Assembly: GCA_963717155.1 (NCBI GenBank)
Contig: OY970326.1
Location: 1,798,001-1,862,000 of the forward strand
Direction of reading: 5' to 3'
Origin: G963717155 sp963717155
GTDB lineage: Bacteria; Actinomycetota; Thermoleophilia; Gaiellales; JALYLC01
DNA length: 64,000 bases
In this document: positions 7,821 to 15,843 of the stretch, one piece after another
How the letters are laid out: the number at the start of each line of letters is the position of its first letter
Numbering within the stretch: the stretch's first letter is position 1
Made by a program: the position numbers and the translations under genes
Notes under the pieces: model-generated
What the model was told of the DNA's origin: nothing
Database searches by the model: none
The model's input: the letters and a program-made list of their open reading frames with translations, nothing else

Positions 7821-10809
7821 GGGTGAGGAGCGCGAGTCGGCTTCGTGCGACGGTCAGTACCTGACCGTACGACCCACAGGCGGTACACGGGAAGAGGCGG
7901 ACGCGCCCATCGATGCCGGCGGCGGCGACCGTGCCGAGCGCGGGATCCGCTGCGAGCGCGTCGACGCCTGCTTCCCCGAGCAACTCGCCGATGCGGGAGC
8001 CGTTTCCGGCGTCCCAGAGAGCGATCGTGCCGCCGCGAGTGCCCGTGACGAGCAGGCGCCCATCCGGGCTGAAGGCCGCAGCGGTGACGGCGTCCAGCGA
8101 GCTCGCGGGCGGGGTACCGAGACGTGCGATCCACCGGCCGTGTGCCGTCCACAGGCGCGGCTGCGTGGTCCCGAGCGTCACCACGCGGTTGCCGCGCGGG
8201 CTGAAGACTGCGCGAACGATCGGCCCGACCTCGTCGACCGGCAGCGCACGGACCAGGGCGCCGTTGCTACGGATCACGATTCTGGCAGCGTCGCCGTGCA
8301 GCGTGAGAGCCACATGGCCGGTAGGGTCGAACGCGGCGGTGCTTCCGGCAGGCGCAAGCGACACGCGGTCCGACGGCTGGGGGCTCCCGAGCGAGAGTCG
8401 CTCGGCCGTGCCGTCACGCGCGAGCAGGTCGAGCGTGTCGTCGTTCCGCACGCCGACGCTCGCCCAGGTCCCCTGCACGCGTCCGACCGGGTTGCCTCGG
8501 AGCCCGAGTAGGCTGAGCCGGCCATCCCCACTGATGCCCGCCACGACGCGGCCGGTGATCGACATGGCAGCGGTCCGGAGAGACCCCGACGTGATGATGC
8601 GCGCCGCGGACCCACCACGGGCGCCGACCACGTGCACCTGACCATCGGCGCAGGCCGCGACCGTCTGGCGCGCGCTTCCGAGCGCGAGCGCCACGACGGC
8701 GCCGCTGCACGCCCTGGCGACCGACTCCGCTCGGCCCGACTGCCAGCGCCGCACGCGCCCGTTGGAGCCCTGGGTCACGACCTGGCGATCGGCGTCGGCG
8801 AAGGCGACGTACGTGACGGCGCCTGCCGGGCCCAACGTCGAGAGCTGACGTGACGACCGGACGTCCCAGATGTGCGTCACGCCGTCATCGCCGCCTGCCA
8901 CCAGCCACCGGCCGTCGTGACTGAAGCTGACATGCGCCACGCGGCTCGTCTCGCCTACGAGCGTGGCGCGGAGACTGGCGTCAGAGGCGCTCCAGACCTG
9001 TGTGCTTCCGTCGGTCGAGCCTGTCGCGAACACCGCTCCCGTCGGACTCAGCGCGACGCTTGCGAGCTTGCCCGAGAACGGATGCAGCACACGCGTGAGA
9101 CCGCCGGACGTGGTCAGCGCAACCCGCCCGCCGGCGTGGTCGACACGCAGACTGAGCCCGCCGCTCGGGTCTCGCAGCGTGCCATCGTCGATGCCAGGCG
9201 CGGCCCACCCCGCCTCGTTCGCACGGACGCCTGCGATGACCCCGGGGCCGATGGCGCTCGGGAGCAAGGCGATGATGTGCGAGGCGCCGAGCGCGTCGCG
9301 CAGGCTCAGCAGCACGCGCTGACGGAGATCGCGACTCCGGTCGAGGCCGGCGGCATGCAACCCGCTCGCGGCCGCGATCGCCTCGCGCAACCGCTGCGTG
9401 GGGTTGCGCGTGAGCTCCGAGCGCTCGGCGAGCAGGCCGACGTTCGCGGCCTGCTGGCGCCGCAGGGCCCGGCTCGCGTCGCGTTTCTGCTGGAACGCGT
9501 AGACGGCGAGGGCAACCAGCAGCAAGACGCCCAGCGCGAGCGCAGCGATCGTCCAGCGCTGCCGCCGGCTGCGCTGCCGCGCAACGTGCAGCTGGCGCTC
9601 GGCCTCCTTGCGGCGCTCGGCCTCGGCTCGTGCAGCCTCGCGCGCGATGCGTCGCTGCACGATCGAGCCGACGAGGAACTCGCTGACGATCTCGTAGCAG
9701 TAGATGCGGTGGCGCGCCTCGCGCCGGATGATGCGCGCGGACTCGAGGCGCCCGAGCACGTCGCGCGCCTCGTCGTTGCTGACGCCATCCTGCGTGAGGA
9801 CGTCCTCGAGCAGGTCATCCTCGGACACGACGTTGCGCGTGCCACTCGCCGTGACCATGCGTCCGAGCAGCGCAACGGCGGCGTCCCGCTGCGACGACGT
9901 GAGCGACTCGAGGACGTCCGCGAGGGTGTCCGCAAGCAGCCCGTCAAAGCGCTTGCTGGCGTAGAGGGCCGACGGATCGGGGTCGCGCCAGAGGCGGAGG
10001 CAGGCAATCTCGATCTCGGACAGGTTGAGCCGGCTGCCATCGCTGCGAAGCTCGATCTCGGACTGAAGCTCGGCCGCGAGCTGCGGAGTGATGCGAGCCG
10101 GGTAGGCCTCGGGATGTCGCTCGAAGGGTCCGCGGAGAATCGTCGGCAGCGCCTCGATCGGGGGCGCCAGCAGCCGCTCGCCGTGCTCGGGCAGGGCCGG
10201 GCAGCGTGCGAGCAGCGTGCTCAGCTGCGCGAGATAGTCCTCGCGGAACACGAGCAGCAGCTTGACCGCTCGTCCTGGCTGACGGATCAGCTCGACCAGC
10301 ATGTCGCAGATCTGTGCCTGCAGCTCCCGCCCCGCGGGGCTCCCCTCGAAGAGCGTCACGAGCTCCTCGAACTGGTCGAACACGAGCAGTGGCAGCGGTT
10401 CGCCCGAAAGCGCGTCGAGCCGCCGCACGAACGCCTCGACGCCGAGAACGACCTGCGACGGAGTGTCGCGCGTCGCGTCGGAGAAGCTCGAAGGCAGGTA
10501 CTCGACGCCGGCATCGTCGATGTGCACCCGCTCGACGACGATCTCCTCGCCGGCGCGAGGCTGAACTCTGATCCGGTCGGGGCGGAAGCCCGCGGCCAGC
10601 ACGGCCGGCAGCAGTCCGGCATTGACGAGGGAGCTCTTGCCGGCGCCGGACTCGCCGTAGAGCATGACTGCACGGTGAATCGTGATCGACCGCACGAGCT
10701 CGCGCACCTCGTCGGCGCGCGCGAACAGGATCTCCGAATCCGCGAAACGGAATGGCTCGAGCCCGCGGAATGGCTCCGCGGGCAGCGTTGGCGAGCTGAT
10801 CGCGCTCAC
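7807..10809 (-). CDS. STAND NTPase (nSTAND1-like) with transmembrane helix and WD40 repeats
   Basis: 1000 aa. Residues about 10-400 are an AAA-like STAND NTPase: FARADEVRELV leader, Walker A GESGAGKSS near residue 50, and Walker B LLVFDQFEELVTLF near 136-148, followed by a winged-helix-like half. A charged coil (IAREAARAEAERRKEAER) leads into a transmembrane helix at about 418-438 (WTIAALALGVLLLVALAVYAF). Residues about 570-1000 are WD40 blades, recognisable as DGSTQVWSASD, HDGRWLVAGGDDGVTHIWD and DGRLLVTGTRGGTIALWD; the middle blades are diverged. Its start overlaps the stop of the upstream SIR2 gene by 4 bases (ATGA), so the two are translationally coupled. STAND proteins are signal-driven oligomerising switches; here SIR2 is the probable effector. 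Function in defence is inference. Confidence 0.88.
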   Translation of the reverse strand: MSAISSPTLPAEPFRGLEPFRFADSEILFARADEVRELVRSITIHRAVMLYGESGAGKSSLVNAGLLPAVLAAGFRPDRIRVQPRAGEEIVVERVHIDDAGVEYLPSSFSDATRDTPSQVVLGVEAFVRRLDALSGEPLPLLVFDQFEELVTLFEGSPAGRELQAQICDMLVELIRQPGRAVKLLLVFREDYLAQLSTLLARCPALPEHGERLLAPPIEALPTILRGPFERHPEAYPARITPQLAAELQSEIELRSDGSRLNLSEIEIACLRLWRDPDPSALYASKRFDGLLADTLADVLESLTSSQRDAAVALLGRMVTASGTRNVVSEDDLLEDVLTQDGVSNDEARDVLGRLESARIIRREARHRIYCYEIVSEFLVGSIVQRRIAREAARAEAERRKEAERQLHVARQRSRRQRWTIAALALGVLLLVALAVYAFQQKRDASRALRRQQAANVGLLAERSELTRNPTQRLREAIAAASGLHAAGLDRSRDLRQRVLLSLRDALGASHIIALLPSAIGPGVIAGVRANEAGWAAPGIDDGTLRDPSGGLSLRVDHAGGRVALTTSGGLTRVLHPFSGKLASVALSPTGAVFATGSTDGSTQVWSASDASLRATLVGETSRVAHVSFSHDGRWLVAGGDDGVTHIWDVRSSRQLSTLGPAGAVTYVAFADADRQVVTQGSNGRVRRWQSGRAESVARACSGAVVALALGSARQTVAACADGQVHVVGARGGSAARIITSGSLRTAAMSITGRVVAGISGDGRLSLLGLRGNPVGRVQGTWASVGVRNDDTLDLLARDGTAERLSLGSPQPSDRVSLAPAGSTAAFDPTGHVALTLHGDAARIVIRSNGALVRALPVDEVGPIVRAVFSPRGNRVVTLGTTQPRLWTAHGRWIARLGTPPASSLDAVTAAAFSPDGRLLVTGTRGGTIALWDAGNGSRIGELLGEAGVDALAADPALGTVAAAGIDGRVRLFPCTACGSYGQVLTVARSRLALLTRPVP

Positions 10810-11696
10810 GGCTCGAGCGGCTTGCCGGTGACGCGCTGGTAGAGCTCGGGCACGATGGCCCAGGCGTCCTGCGCGATGAAGCGCACGAGCCGGTCACGCT
10901 CGCCCCAGACCGACACGATCAGAGGGTCGGGGCGAAGGTCGATCGAGTACGACGTCGGGGCAAGATCCACGCTGAAACGCAGCGTGCGAAACAGCACTCG
11001 CAGATTGAAATCGAGAAGCGAGTAGCCGATGAAGAGGGTCGGCCACGTGCTGAACCGGTAGAGCACGGTCTTCGGGACCGCCCGCTCTCGTCCCATGCGC
11101 AGGATGAAGTGGATGTAGTCCTCGTCGGTGATCACGATCGAATCCGGCTTCCGGATGTCGCCGTGGATCTTGAAGAGGAAGGGCTGCTCCGGGGTGGGAT
11201 CGGGAAAGTCGTCAGGCGGCGTGTCGTCGCTCTTGTCGTAGACGCTGACGTCGGGGTCCTTGCCGGCGCCCTGCAGGGCCTTCTCGAACAGCCGGTCGTA
11301 GTTCGTCGTGACGACGAGGGGAAATGGAAGCTCTGCGAGCGCACGCAGGACAGGCGAGGGCTTGGCCCCGCGCAGGATCTCCTCGTCGAGGCAGCGCACG
11401 AGCCCGTCCCGGCCATGCCGCATCTCGTAGCAGAGCGCAACGCGCTGGAGACTCGGGGGCGTCTCGTTGGGAAACTCGCTGCGAAAGTCGCAGCCATCTG
11501 CGAGCTTGTCCGCGAGCTCGCCTCCAAGTGGTGGACGCGACTCCTTCGGATAGCTGAACGGCGAGTCGGCCGATGGCCCGGCATGGACTCCGGCGCCAAG
11601 AAACAACAGGCAGCGGCCGTCGGCGACCGCCTTCGCCAGGTCATTCAGGGTCAGCTCGGTGTCTCCGCCGCGAAGTGGAGGCGATGCGGCGACCAT
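10806..11696 (-). CDS. SIR2-like domain protein (predicted NADase/ADP-ribosyl effector)
   Basis: 296 aa, a single SIR2_2-type Rossmann domain. NAD-binding FLGAGVHAGPS is near residue 25, TTNYDRLFEKAL near 128, the catalytic-position His in FKIHGD near 172, and FIGYSLLDFNLRVLF near 218, the pattern typical of defence SIR2 proteins rather than deacetylase sirtuins (no zinc-binding cysteine quartet). ATG 11696 follows a strong GAGGGGGAG ribosome site; an in-frame ATG further upstream adds 16 residues without such a site. It forms an operon with the STAND-WD40 gene (4-base overlap). By analogy with Avs5, DSR2 and ThsA it may deplete NAD+ on infection. That role is inferred from family and context only. 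Confidence 0.88.
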   Translation of the reverse strand: MVAASPPLRGGDTELTLNDLAKAVADGRCLLFLGAGVHAGPSADSPFSYPKESRPPLGGELADKLADGCDFRSEFPNETPPSLQRVALCYEMRHGRDGLVRCLDEEILRGAKPSPVLRALAELPFPLVVTTNYDRLFEKALQGAGKDPDVSVYDKSDDTPPDDFPDPTPEQPFLFKIHGDIRKPDSIVITDEDYIHFILRMGRERAVPKTVLYRFSTWPTLFIGYSLLDFNLRVLFRTLRFSVDLAPTSYSIDLRPDPLIVSVWGERDRLVRFIAQDAWAIVPELYQRVTGKPLEP

Positions 11697-11785
11697 GGTG
11701 CTCCCCCTCAGTTCGACGGTCACGCCGTCGTCGCGACCGCCCATGCCGCATCAGCAGCCCCGCCACGGATGCTTCCTACGCGTTG

Positions 11786-11814
11786 AGAGTATCTTTTCGT
11801 GACGGAAAGGACAA
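11786..11814 (-). promoter_or_regulatory. Possible promoter of the SIR2-STAND operon
   Basis: On the minus strand, TTGTCC (11814-11809) and TACTCT (11791-11786) are 17 bases apart and about 90 bases upstream of the SIR2 start. The surrounding segment is visibly AT-richer than its neighbours. Confidence 0.35.
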
Positions 11815-11825
11815 TGCAGGCCTGA

Positions 11826-12269
11826 TCAGCTCGCCGCTTTCTTCACGAGTGCGCGGATCTTGGCCGCGTCGGCGTCGGTCAGCTCCGTGAGCGCGTAGGC
11901 GACCGGCCACATGGAGCCCTTGTCGAGGTTGGCGATGTCGTTGAAGCCGAACATCGCGTAGCGCTCCTTGAACTTCCCTGCGTCGCGGAAGAAGCAGACG
12001 ACCTTGCCGCCCTTGGCATACGCGGGCATCCCGTACCAGGTCTTCGGCGACAGATCCGGGGCGCTCTCCTTGACGATCGCATGGAATTTCTTCGCGAGCG
12101 CGCGATCGCGTGGCGCCATCGCGGCGATCGCGGTGCGAACCGCGGTTTCCCCATCCTCGGCCGCCTTCAGCTCTCGAGCGCGCGCTCTCATCGCGGCCTT
12201 CTCCTCGGCCGAGAATCCCTCGCTCTTCTTGGCGCTCGCGGCAGCCTGCTTCTTTGCGGTCGGGCTCAT
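11826..12269 (-). CDS. DUF1801/YdhG-like protein
   Basis: 147 aa. A basic Ala/Lys-rich N-terminal tail (about 45 residues, MSPTAKKQAAASAKKSEG) precedes a DUF1801-type domain with TWYGMPAYAKGGKVVCFF and YAMFGFNDIANLDKG. Cytoplasmic, biochemical role unknown. ATG 12269 has AAGGAG at ideal spacing. The gene is divergent from the DUF2254 gene, with 42 bases between starts. Confidence 0.8.
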   Translation of the reverse strand: MSPTAKKQAAASAKKSEGFSAEEKAAMRARARELKAAEDGETAVRTAIAAMAPRDRALAKKFHAIVKESAPDLSPKTWYGMPAYAKGGKVVCFFRDAGKFKERYAMFGFNDIANLDKGSMWPVAYALTELTDADAAKIRALVKKAAS

Positions 12270-12311
12270 CGTGCTCCTTTCGTCGGCGTTGGTGAAGCGT
12301 ACGATCGACCG

Positions 12312-13652
12312 ATGCACGCGGACCTCACCATTCTGACCACCCGGGCCGGACGGCACCTGGATCCAGCCCGCAGGCGGATCTTCGGTCAGAACGTCAGGTA
12401 CGCGATCTGGCCGCCGTCGGTTGCTCTCACGGTTGTCGCGATCCTCGTGGCGGAGATCGTCACGCACACCTCGAACAGCGCGGCGCAGGAGGTCGTGATC
12501 GGGCCGAGGTTCAGCACGACCACCGCCCTGATCGCGCTGTCGGCGATCGCGACCGGGATGCTTGCCTTCACCGGCCTGGTAGCGGCCGTGATCCTGCTAG
12601 CCCTCCAGTTCGGAGCAAGCCAATTCAGCCCGCGCCTGCTGCGCTGGCTCGTCGGCCGCTCCCCCGCCAAATGGGCACTCGGGGTCTCGATCGCGGCGTT
12701 CGTCTACACGCTCCTCGTGATCGGCGGGATCTCGTCAGACCGAGCCAGCTCTCGAATCCCCGAGCTGGCCGTCGACGTCTCGATCTTGCTCGTTTTCGCC
12801 GCGGTCGCCACCTCGCTCTACCTCCTCCACGCCACCACCCAGACGTTACGCGTCGCCCGCGTTGCCGCGCTCGTCGCCCGGCAAGGCGAGCGCGTGATCT
12901 CCGCGACCTACCCCGACCGGGCCGAGCCGGACTGCCCGCCCCACCTGGCCGAACCGCCCCACGGAGACCCGTTCACGGTGACCTGGATTGGCCCATCCGG
13001 AGTGGTAGCGGGAATCGAGACCCGCTCACTCCTCGCGGCCGCGACACGCGACGATCTCATCGTCCAGGTCATGCCCGCAGTGGGCGACGGGATCGAGGAG
13101 GGCGCCGAGCTCCTACGAATCTGGGGCCCCGGGGGTGAGGAGCGGTCGGCGCTACGAAACGCCGTGGTCGTCGGCGACGAGCGCGTGTTCGACCAGGACC
13201 CGATGTTCGCGCTTCGCGTCCTCGTCGACATCGCGATCCGCGCGCTCTCGCCCGCGGTCAACGATCCGACCACCTCCACGCAATGCCTCCACCGAATCGA
13301 GAGTCTGCTGGTCGTGCTCGGCTCGAGACGATTGGAGACCTCAGCCGTCCACGACCATGAGGGCGCGCTCCGACTGATCGTGCCCGCGCCGACCTGGGAC
13401 GACTTCGTCGACCTCGCCCTCGTCGAGATCCGGAGCGCCGGCGCCGACCAACCTCAGGTCACGCGGCGCCAGCGCGCGCTCCTCGACCGGCTCACCACGT
13501 TGTGCCCCCCGGGACGCCAGCCGACGATCGCGCGACACCGGCTCGAGCTCGACGAAGTCGTCGAGGCCGCATTCACGCTGCCGCACCAACGCGCCTTCGC
13601 CAACCGCGCCGACGCCCAGGGCATCGGCGGCCCACAACCCAACCGCGACTAA
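12312..13652 (+). CDS. DUF2254 membrane protein
   Basis: 446 aa, close to the family norm. Four hydrophobic segments lie in the first 180 residues (for example LTVVAILVAEIVTH, LVAAVILLALQFGASQFSPR, ALGVSIAAFVYTLLVIGGIS), with the family signature QFSPRLLRWL after the second. The large C-terminal soluble half carries DVAIRALSPAVNDPTT-like sequence (DIAIRALSPAVNDPTTS), the hallmark of DUF2254. Role unknown. The N-terminal start MHADLT at 12312 has no strong ribosome site. Confidence 0.85.
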   Translation: MHADLTILTTRAGRHLDPARRRIFGQNVRYAIWPPSVALTVVAILVAEIVTHTSNSAAQEVVIGPRFSTTTALIALSAIATGMLAFTGLVAAVILLALQFGASQFSPRLLRWLVGRSPAKWALGVSIAAFVYTLLVIGGISSDRASSRIPELAVDVSILLVFAAVATSLYLLHATTQTLRVARVAALVARQGERVISATYPDRAEPDCPPHLAEPPHGDPFTVTWIGPSGVVAGIETRSLLAAATRDDLIVQVMPAVGDGIEEGAELLRIWGPGGEERSALRNAVVVGDERVFDQDPMFALRVLVDIAIRALSPAVNDPTTSTQCLHRIESLLVVLGSRRLETSAVHDHEGALRLIVPAPTWDDFVDLALVEIRSAGADQPQVTRRQRALLDRLTTLCPPGRQPTIARHRLELDEVVEAAFTLPHQRAFANRADAQGIGGPQPNRD

Positions 13653-13693
13653 CGACGTGCGATCGGCCTCGTTGCATTTGGTACGGTGGCCTC

Positions 13694-14017
13694 ATGGCCG
13701 AACTGGTCGAGATACACGACCTGACGGCGCCGTCACAGAACGGCTGGGCGGTGGACTACGGGATCCGCCGACAAGATGGCGAGGTGCTTCACGCCGCGGT
13801 TCGCTGTTGGGAAAGGGCGCACGCCGCGGCGGAACGGGCAGCAAACACTGACGCTCTCTCGGCGATCGAGGACCGGGGCAGGGCCGCCGCGCTCGAATAC
13901 GCGGAACTCGTGGAGTCGCCGGCGGTCCGCGGCGCGGTGCTGATCTCGATCTGGTTCGACTCCGCCGACGCGGGCAGTCTACGCCGTCAGGTCAGTTACG
14001 AGCGCGCGCCCTCGTAA
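13694..14017 (+). CDS. Hypothetical protein
   Basis: 107 aa, soluble, acidic, no recognised family. Contains WAVDYGIRRQDGEVLHAAV and an alanine-rich helix. It ends one base before the stop codon of the opposing small membrane protein gene, so the two converge head-on without spacer. Coding is supported by its clean high-GC third positions and a plausible start (MAELVEIHDL). Confidence 0.6.
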   Translation: MAELVEIHDLTAPSQNGWAVDYGIRRQDGEVLHAAVRCWERAHAAAERAANTDALSAIEDRGRAAALEYAELVESPAVRGAVLISIWFDSADAGSLRRQVSYERAPS

Positions 14018-14278
14018 CTAGGAGCGTGCCCAACGCCACCCAACAAGCGCTCCCAGGACGACGAGCAAGACGAGGATGCCCGTTCGCCGCGGCTGGCGTG
14101 ATGCGATCCCCCACGCCCCGCTCGCTGCGTCGCTGACGTGCGCCCCGGCGTCCCGGGCCGCATCCGGAATCGCGTCGCTGACGTGCGCCGCGGCATCCCC
14201 GGCCGCATCCGGAATCGCGTCGCTGACTGTGTCGGCGGCGTCGTCGAGTAGATCCTTCGCGCCAGTGGTCTCTTCCAT
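14018..14278 (-). CDS. Small tail-anchored protein with 15-aa repeats
   Basis: 86 aa. Two near-exact 15-residue repeats (AIPDAAxDAxAHVSD) precede a single C-terminal transmembrane segment (TGILVLLVVLGALVGWRW). The repeats are encoded by a 45-base tandem DNA repeat. ATG 14278 has a strong GAGGAGGAAAC ribosome site. The amphipathic repeats plus tail anchor suggest a membrane-associated spacer or stress protein of the YtxH/apolipoprotein-like style; that is a resemblance, not an assignment. Confidence 0.65.
   Translation of the reverse strand: MEETTGAKDLLDDAADTVSDAIPDAAGDAAAHVSDAIPDAARDAGAHVSDAASGAWGIASRQPRRTGILVLLVVLGALVGWRWARS
14130..14219. repeat. 45-base tandem repeat, two copies
   Basis: Units at 14130-14174 and 14175-14219 differ at only a few positions, and a third partial copy begins at 14220. 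They lie in frame inside the 86-aa small membrane protein gene and encode its 15-residue repeat. Confidence 0.85.
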
Positions 14279-14349
14279 GTTTCCTCCTCGACGTGGATTT
14301 CAGTCAGAAAGCCGGCCAACCGCTTACCAGTCGGGAGCTTATTCGTGAG

Positions 14350-14423
14350 GGTGAGAGACGGGGCTCGAACCCGCGACCTCCCGGACCACAACCGGGGGCT
14401 CTACCGACTGAGCTACTCTCACC
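14350..14423 (-). tRNA. tRNA-His (GTG anticodon)
   Basis: Cloverleaf read on the minus strand: acceptor GTGAGAG pairs with CTCTCAC; D-arm AGCTCAGTCGGTAGAGC; anticodon loop TTGTGGT with anticodon GTG; T-arm GGGTTCGAGCCC. The extra 5' G (14423) opposite a C discriminator (14350), diagnostic of tRNA-His, is present. CCA is not encoded. Confidence 0.95.
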
Positions 14424-14527
14424 AAGCAGCCCCAGAGGGGCCGTAGCAGTCTAAAGCACGCTCGGCTGCCGGCCCTCCAGCCGCCGGTCGGCATCCCGCC
14501 CACCGTGCAACCTGGCAACCTGTCCAC

Positions 14528-15235
14528 ATGGCACGCGTGCTGCTGGTGGAGGACGACGGGGTGATCGCGCGCTCGATGAGCGCACACCTCCGGCACGCCG
14601 GATACGACGTCGAGTGGGTCGAGGACGGCGAGCGCGCGCTCCGCAAGCTCCGTTTCGAGCGCCCCGACGTCTGCGTCGTCGATCTCATGCTGCCGACCCT
14701 GGACGGCTGGGCGCTCACCGAGCAGGCCCGGCGCGAGGGCATCCTGACGCCGATCCTCGTCGTCTCCGCGCGCGGCAGCGAGCACGACAAGGTGCACGCC
14801 CTCGAGATCGGCGCCGACGACTACCTCGCCAAGCCCTTCGGCATGCGCGAGCTCGTCGCACGCGTGCAGGCCGCGCTCAGACGCAGCCAGATCGCGCCCC
14901 TCGCCACGCGCCAGGGTCCGATCGAGGTTCCCGGGCTGCTGATCGATCCCCATCAGCAGCGGGCGTTTCTCGTCGACGAGGCAGGCGAGCGGCACGATGC
15001 CCTGCTGACGCCGACGGAGTTCCGGCTGCTCCTCGTGCTCGCCGAGAACGCCGGGAAGGCGATGACCCGGGACGAGCTGCAGCAGCGCGTCTGGAACGTC
15101 CCCTACCGCCCGCGCGACCGCTCCGTCGACGTGTGTGTGCGCAAGCTGCGCGAGAAGATCGACAACAAGTCGACCCACAGCTACTTCAAGACGCACTTCG
15201 GCGTCGGGTACCGCTTCTCGCCCGAGCTCCGGTGA
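14528..15235 (+). CDS. OmpR/PhoB-family response regulator (copy 1)
   Basis: 235 aa. Receiver domain (residues 1-120) has the acidic pair VEDD, phospho-acceptor Asp in CVVDLMLP and Lys in LAKPFG; the winged-helix DNA-binding domain follows with LTPTEFRLLLVLAENAG and YRPRDRSVDVCVRKLREKI. Very similar throughout to the regulator at 17147-17860. Its stop overlaps the GTG of the DUF47 gene (GTGA), coupling them. Together with the PhoR-like kinase and polyphosphate genes nearby, phosphate-responsive control is likely but inferred. A tandem 8-mer GCAACCTG occurs twice about 10 bases before the start. Confidence 0.92.
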   Translation: MARVLLVEDDGVIARSMSAHLRHAGYDVEWVEDGERALRKLRFERPDVCVVDLMLPTLDGWALTEQARREGILTPILVVSARGSEHDKVHALEIGADDYLAKPFGMRELVARVQAALRRSQIAPLATRQGPIEVPGLLIDPHQQRAFLVDEAGERHDALLTPTEFRLLLVLAENAGKAMTRDELQQRVWNVPYRPRDRSVDVCVRKLREKIDNKSTHSYFKTHFGVGYRFSPELR

Positions 15236-15843
15236 TTCTCGGGCGACCCGCACGCGTCATCTTCGATCTCCTCGACGACGCGACCCGCAACCTGGTGTAC
15301 ATGAGCGGCCTGTGCGCCGAGCTGTACGACCGGTTCCCCGAGGCCGGCGACCGCGTCATGCGCATACGCGCGGCGGAGGACGAGGGCGACCGCATCACCC
15401 GCGAGCTCTACGCCGCGCTGCACCGCACCGTCGCGACGCCGATGCCACGCGAGCACCTGCTTGCGCTCGCGCGCGCGCTCGACGACGTCTGCGACGCGGT
15501 CGAGGAGGCCTCGACGGAGCTCGAGCTCGTCGGGGTCCAGTCGGTCCCCGAGCGCGCACGCGCCCAGGCGCGCCTCGTCCTGCATGCCAGCGAGCGGCTC
15601 GCCGACGCCGTCGAGCGGCTCCGGCGGCGTCCCAACCTCGAAGCCGAGGTCGCCGACCTCTACGCGCTCGAGGACGAGGGCGACCAGCTCGTGCGCGATG
15701 CGCTCGCGCGACTCTTCGCCTCCGGGGCCGAGCCGCTCGAGATCGTCCGCACGAAGACCCTGCACGACCGGCTCGAGCAGGCGGTCGACTCGACCAAGGC
15801 GGCCGCCGCGGCGCTCGAGCGCGTCGCGGTTACGACCCGCTGA
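15232..15843 (+). CDS. DUF47 (PhoU-like) protein
   Basis: 203 aa, all-helical PhoU-like fold: FDLLDDATRNLVYMSGL, AAEDEGDRITRELYAAL and LEDEGDQLVRDALARLF match the repeated E/DxxxD metal-binding helices of DUF47, the usual accessory protein of Pit phosphate transporters. No pit gene is adjacent. GTG at 15232 overlaps the stop of the response regulator gene. Its 3' end overlaps the opposing kinase gene by 14 bases. Confidence 0.85.
   Translation: MILGRPARVIFDLLDDATRNLVYMSGLCAELYDRFPEAGDRVMRIRAAEDEGDRITRELYAALHRTVATPMPREHLLALARALDDVCDAVEEASTELELVGVQSVPERARAQARLVLHASERLADAVERLRRRPNLEAEVADLYALEDEGDQLVRDALARLFASGAEPLEIVRTKTLHDRLEQAVDSTKAAAAALERVAVTTR

Noticed and set aside
8872..10842. A 656-codon open frame on the plus strand opposite the STAND gene
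   Set aside because: Arg/Ala/Asp-rich composition without motifs, antisense to a clear protein; it is a GC-driven shadow.
12269..12311. A regulatory element between the divergent DUF1801 and DUF2254 genes
   Set aside because: The 42-base gap holds only the ribosome site of the DUF1801 gene and no clear promoter boxes or repeat.
14330..14430. The tRNA-His 3' end as a possible integration site
   Set aside because: No integrase, no repeated tRNA fragment and no change in gene content beside it.
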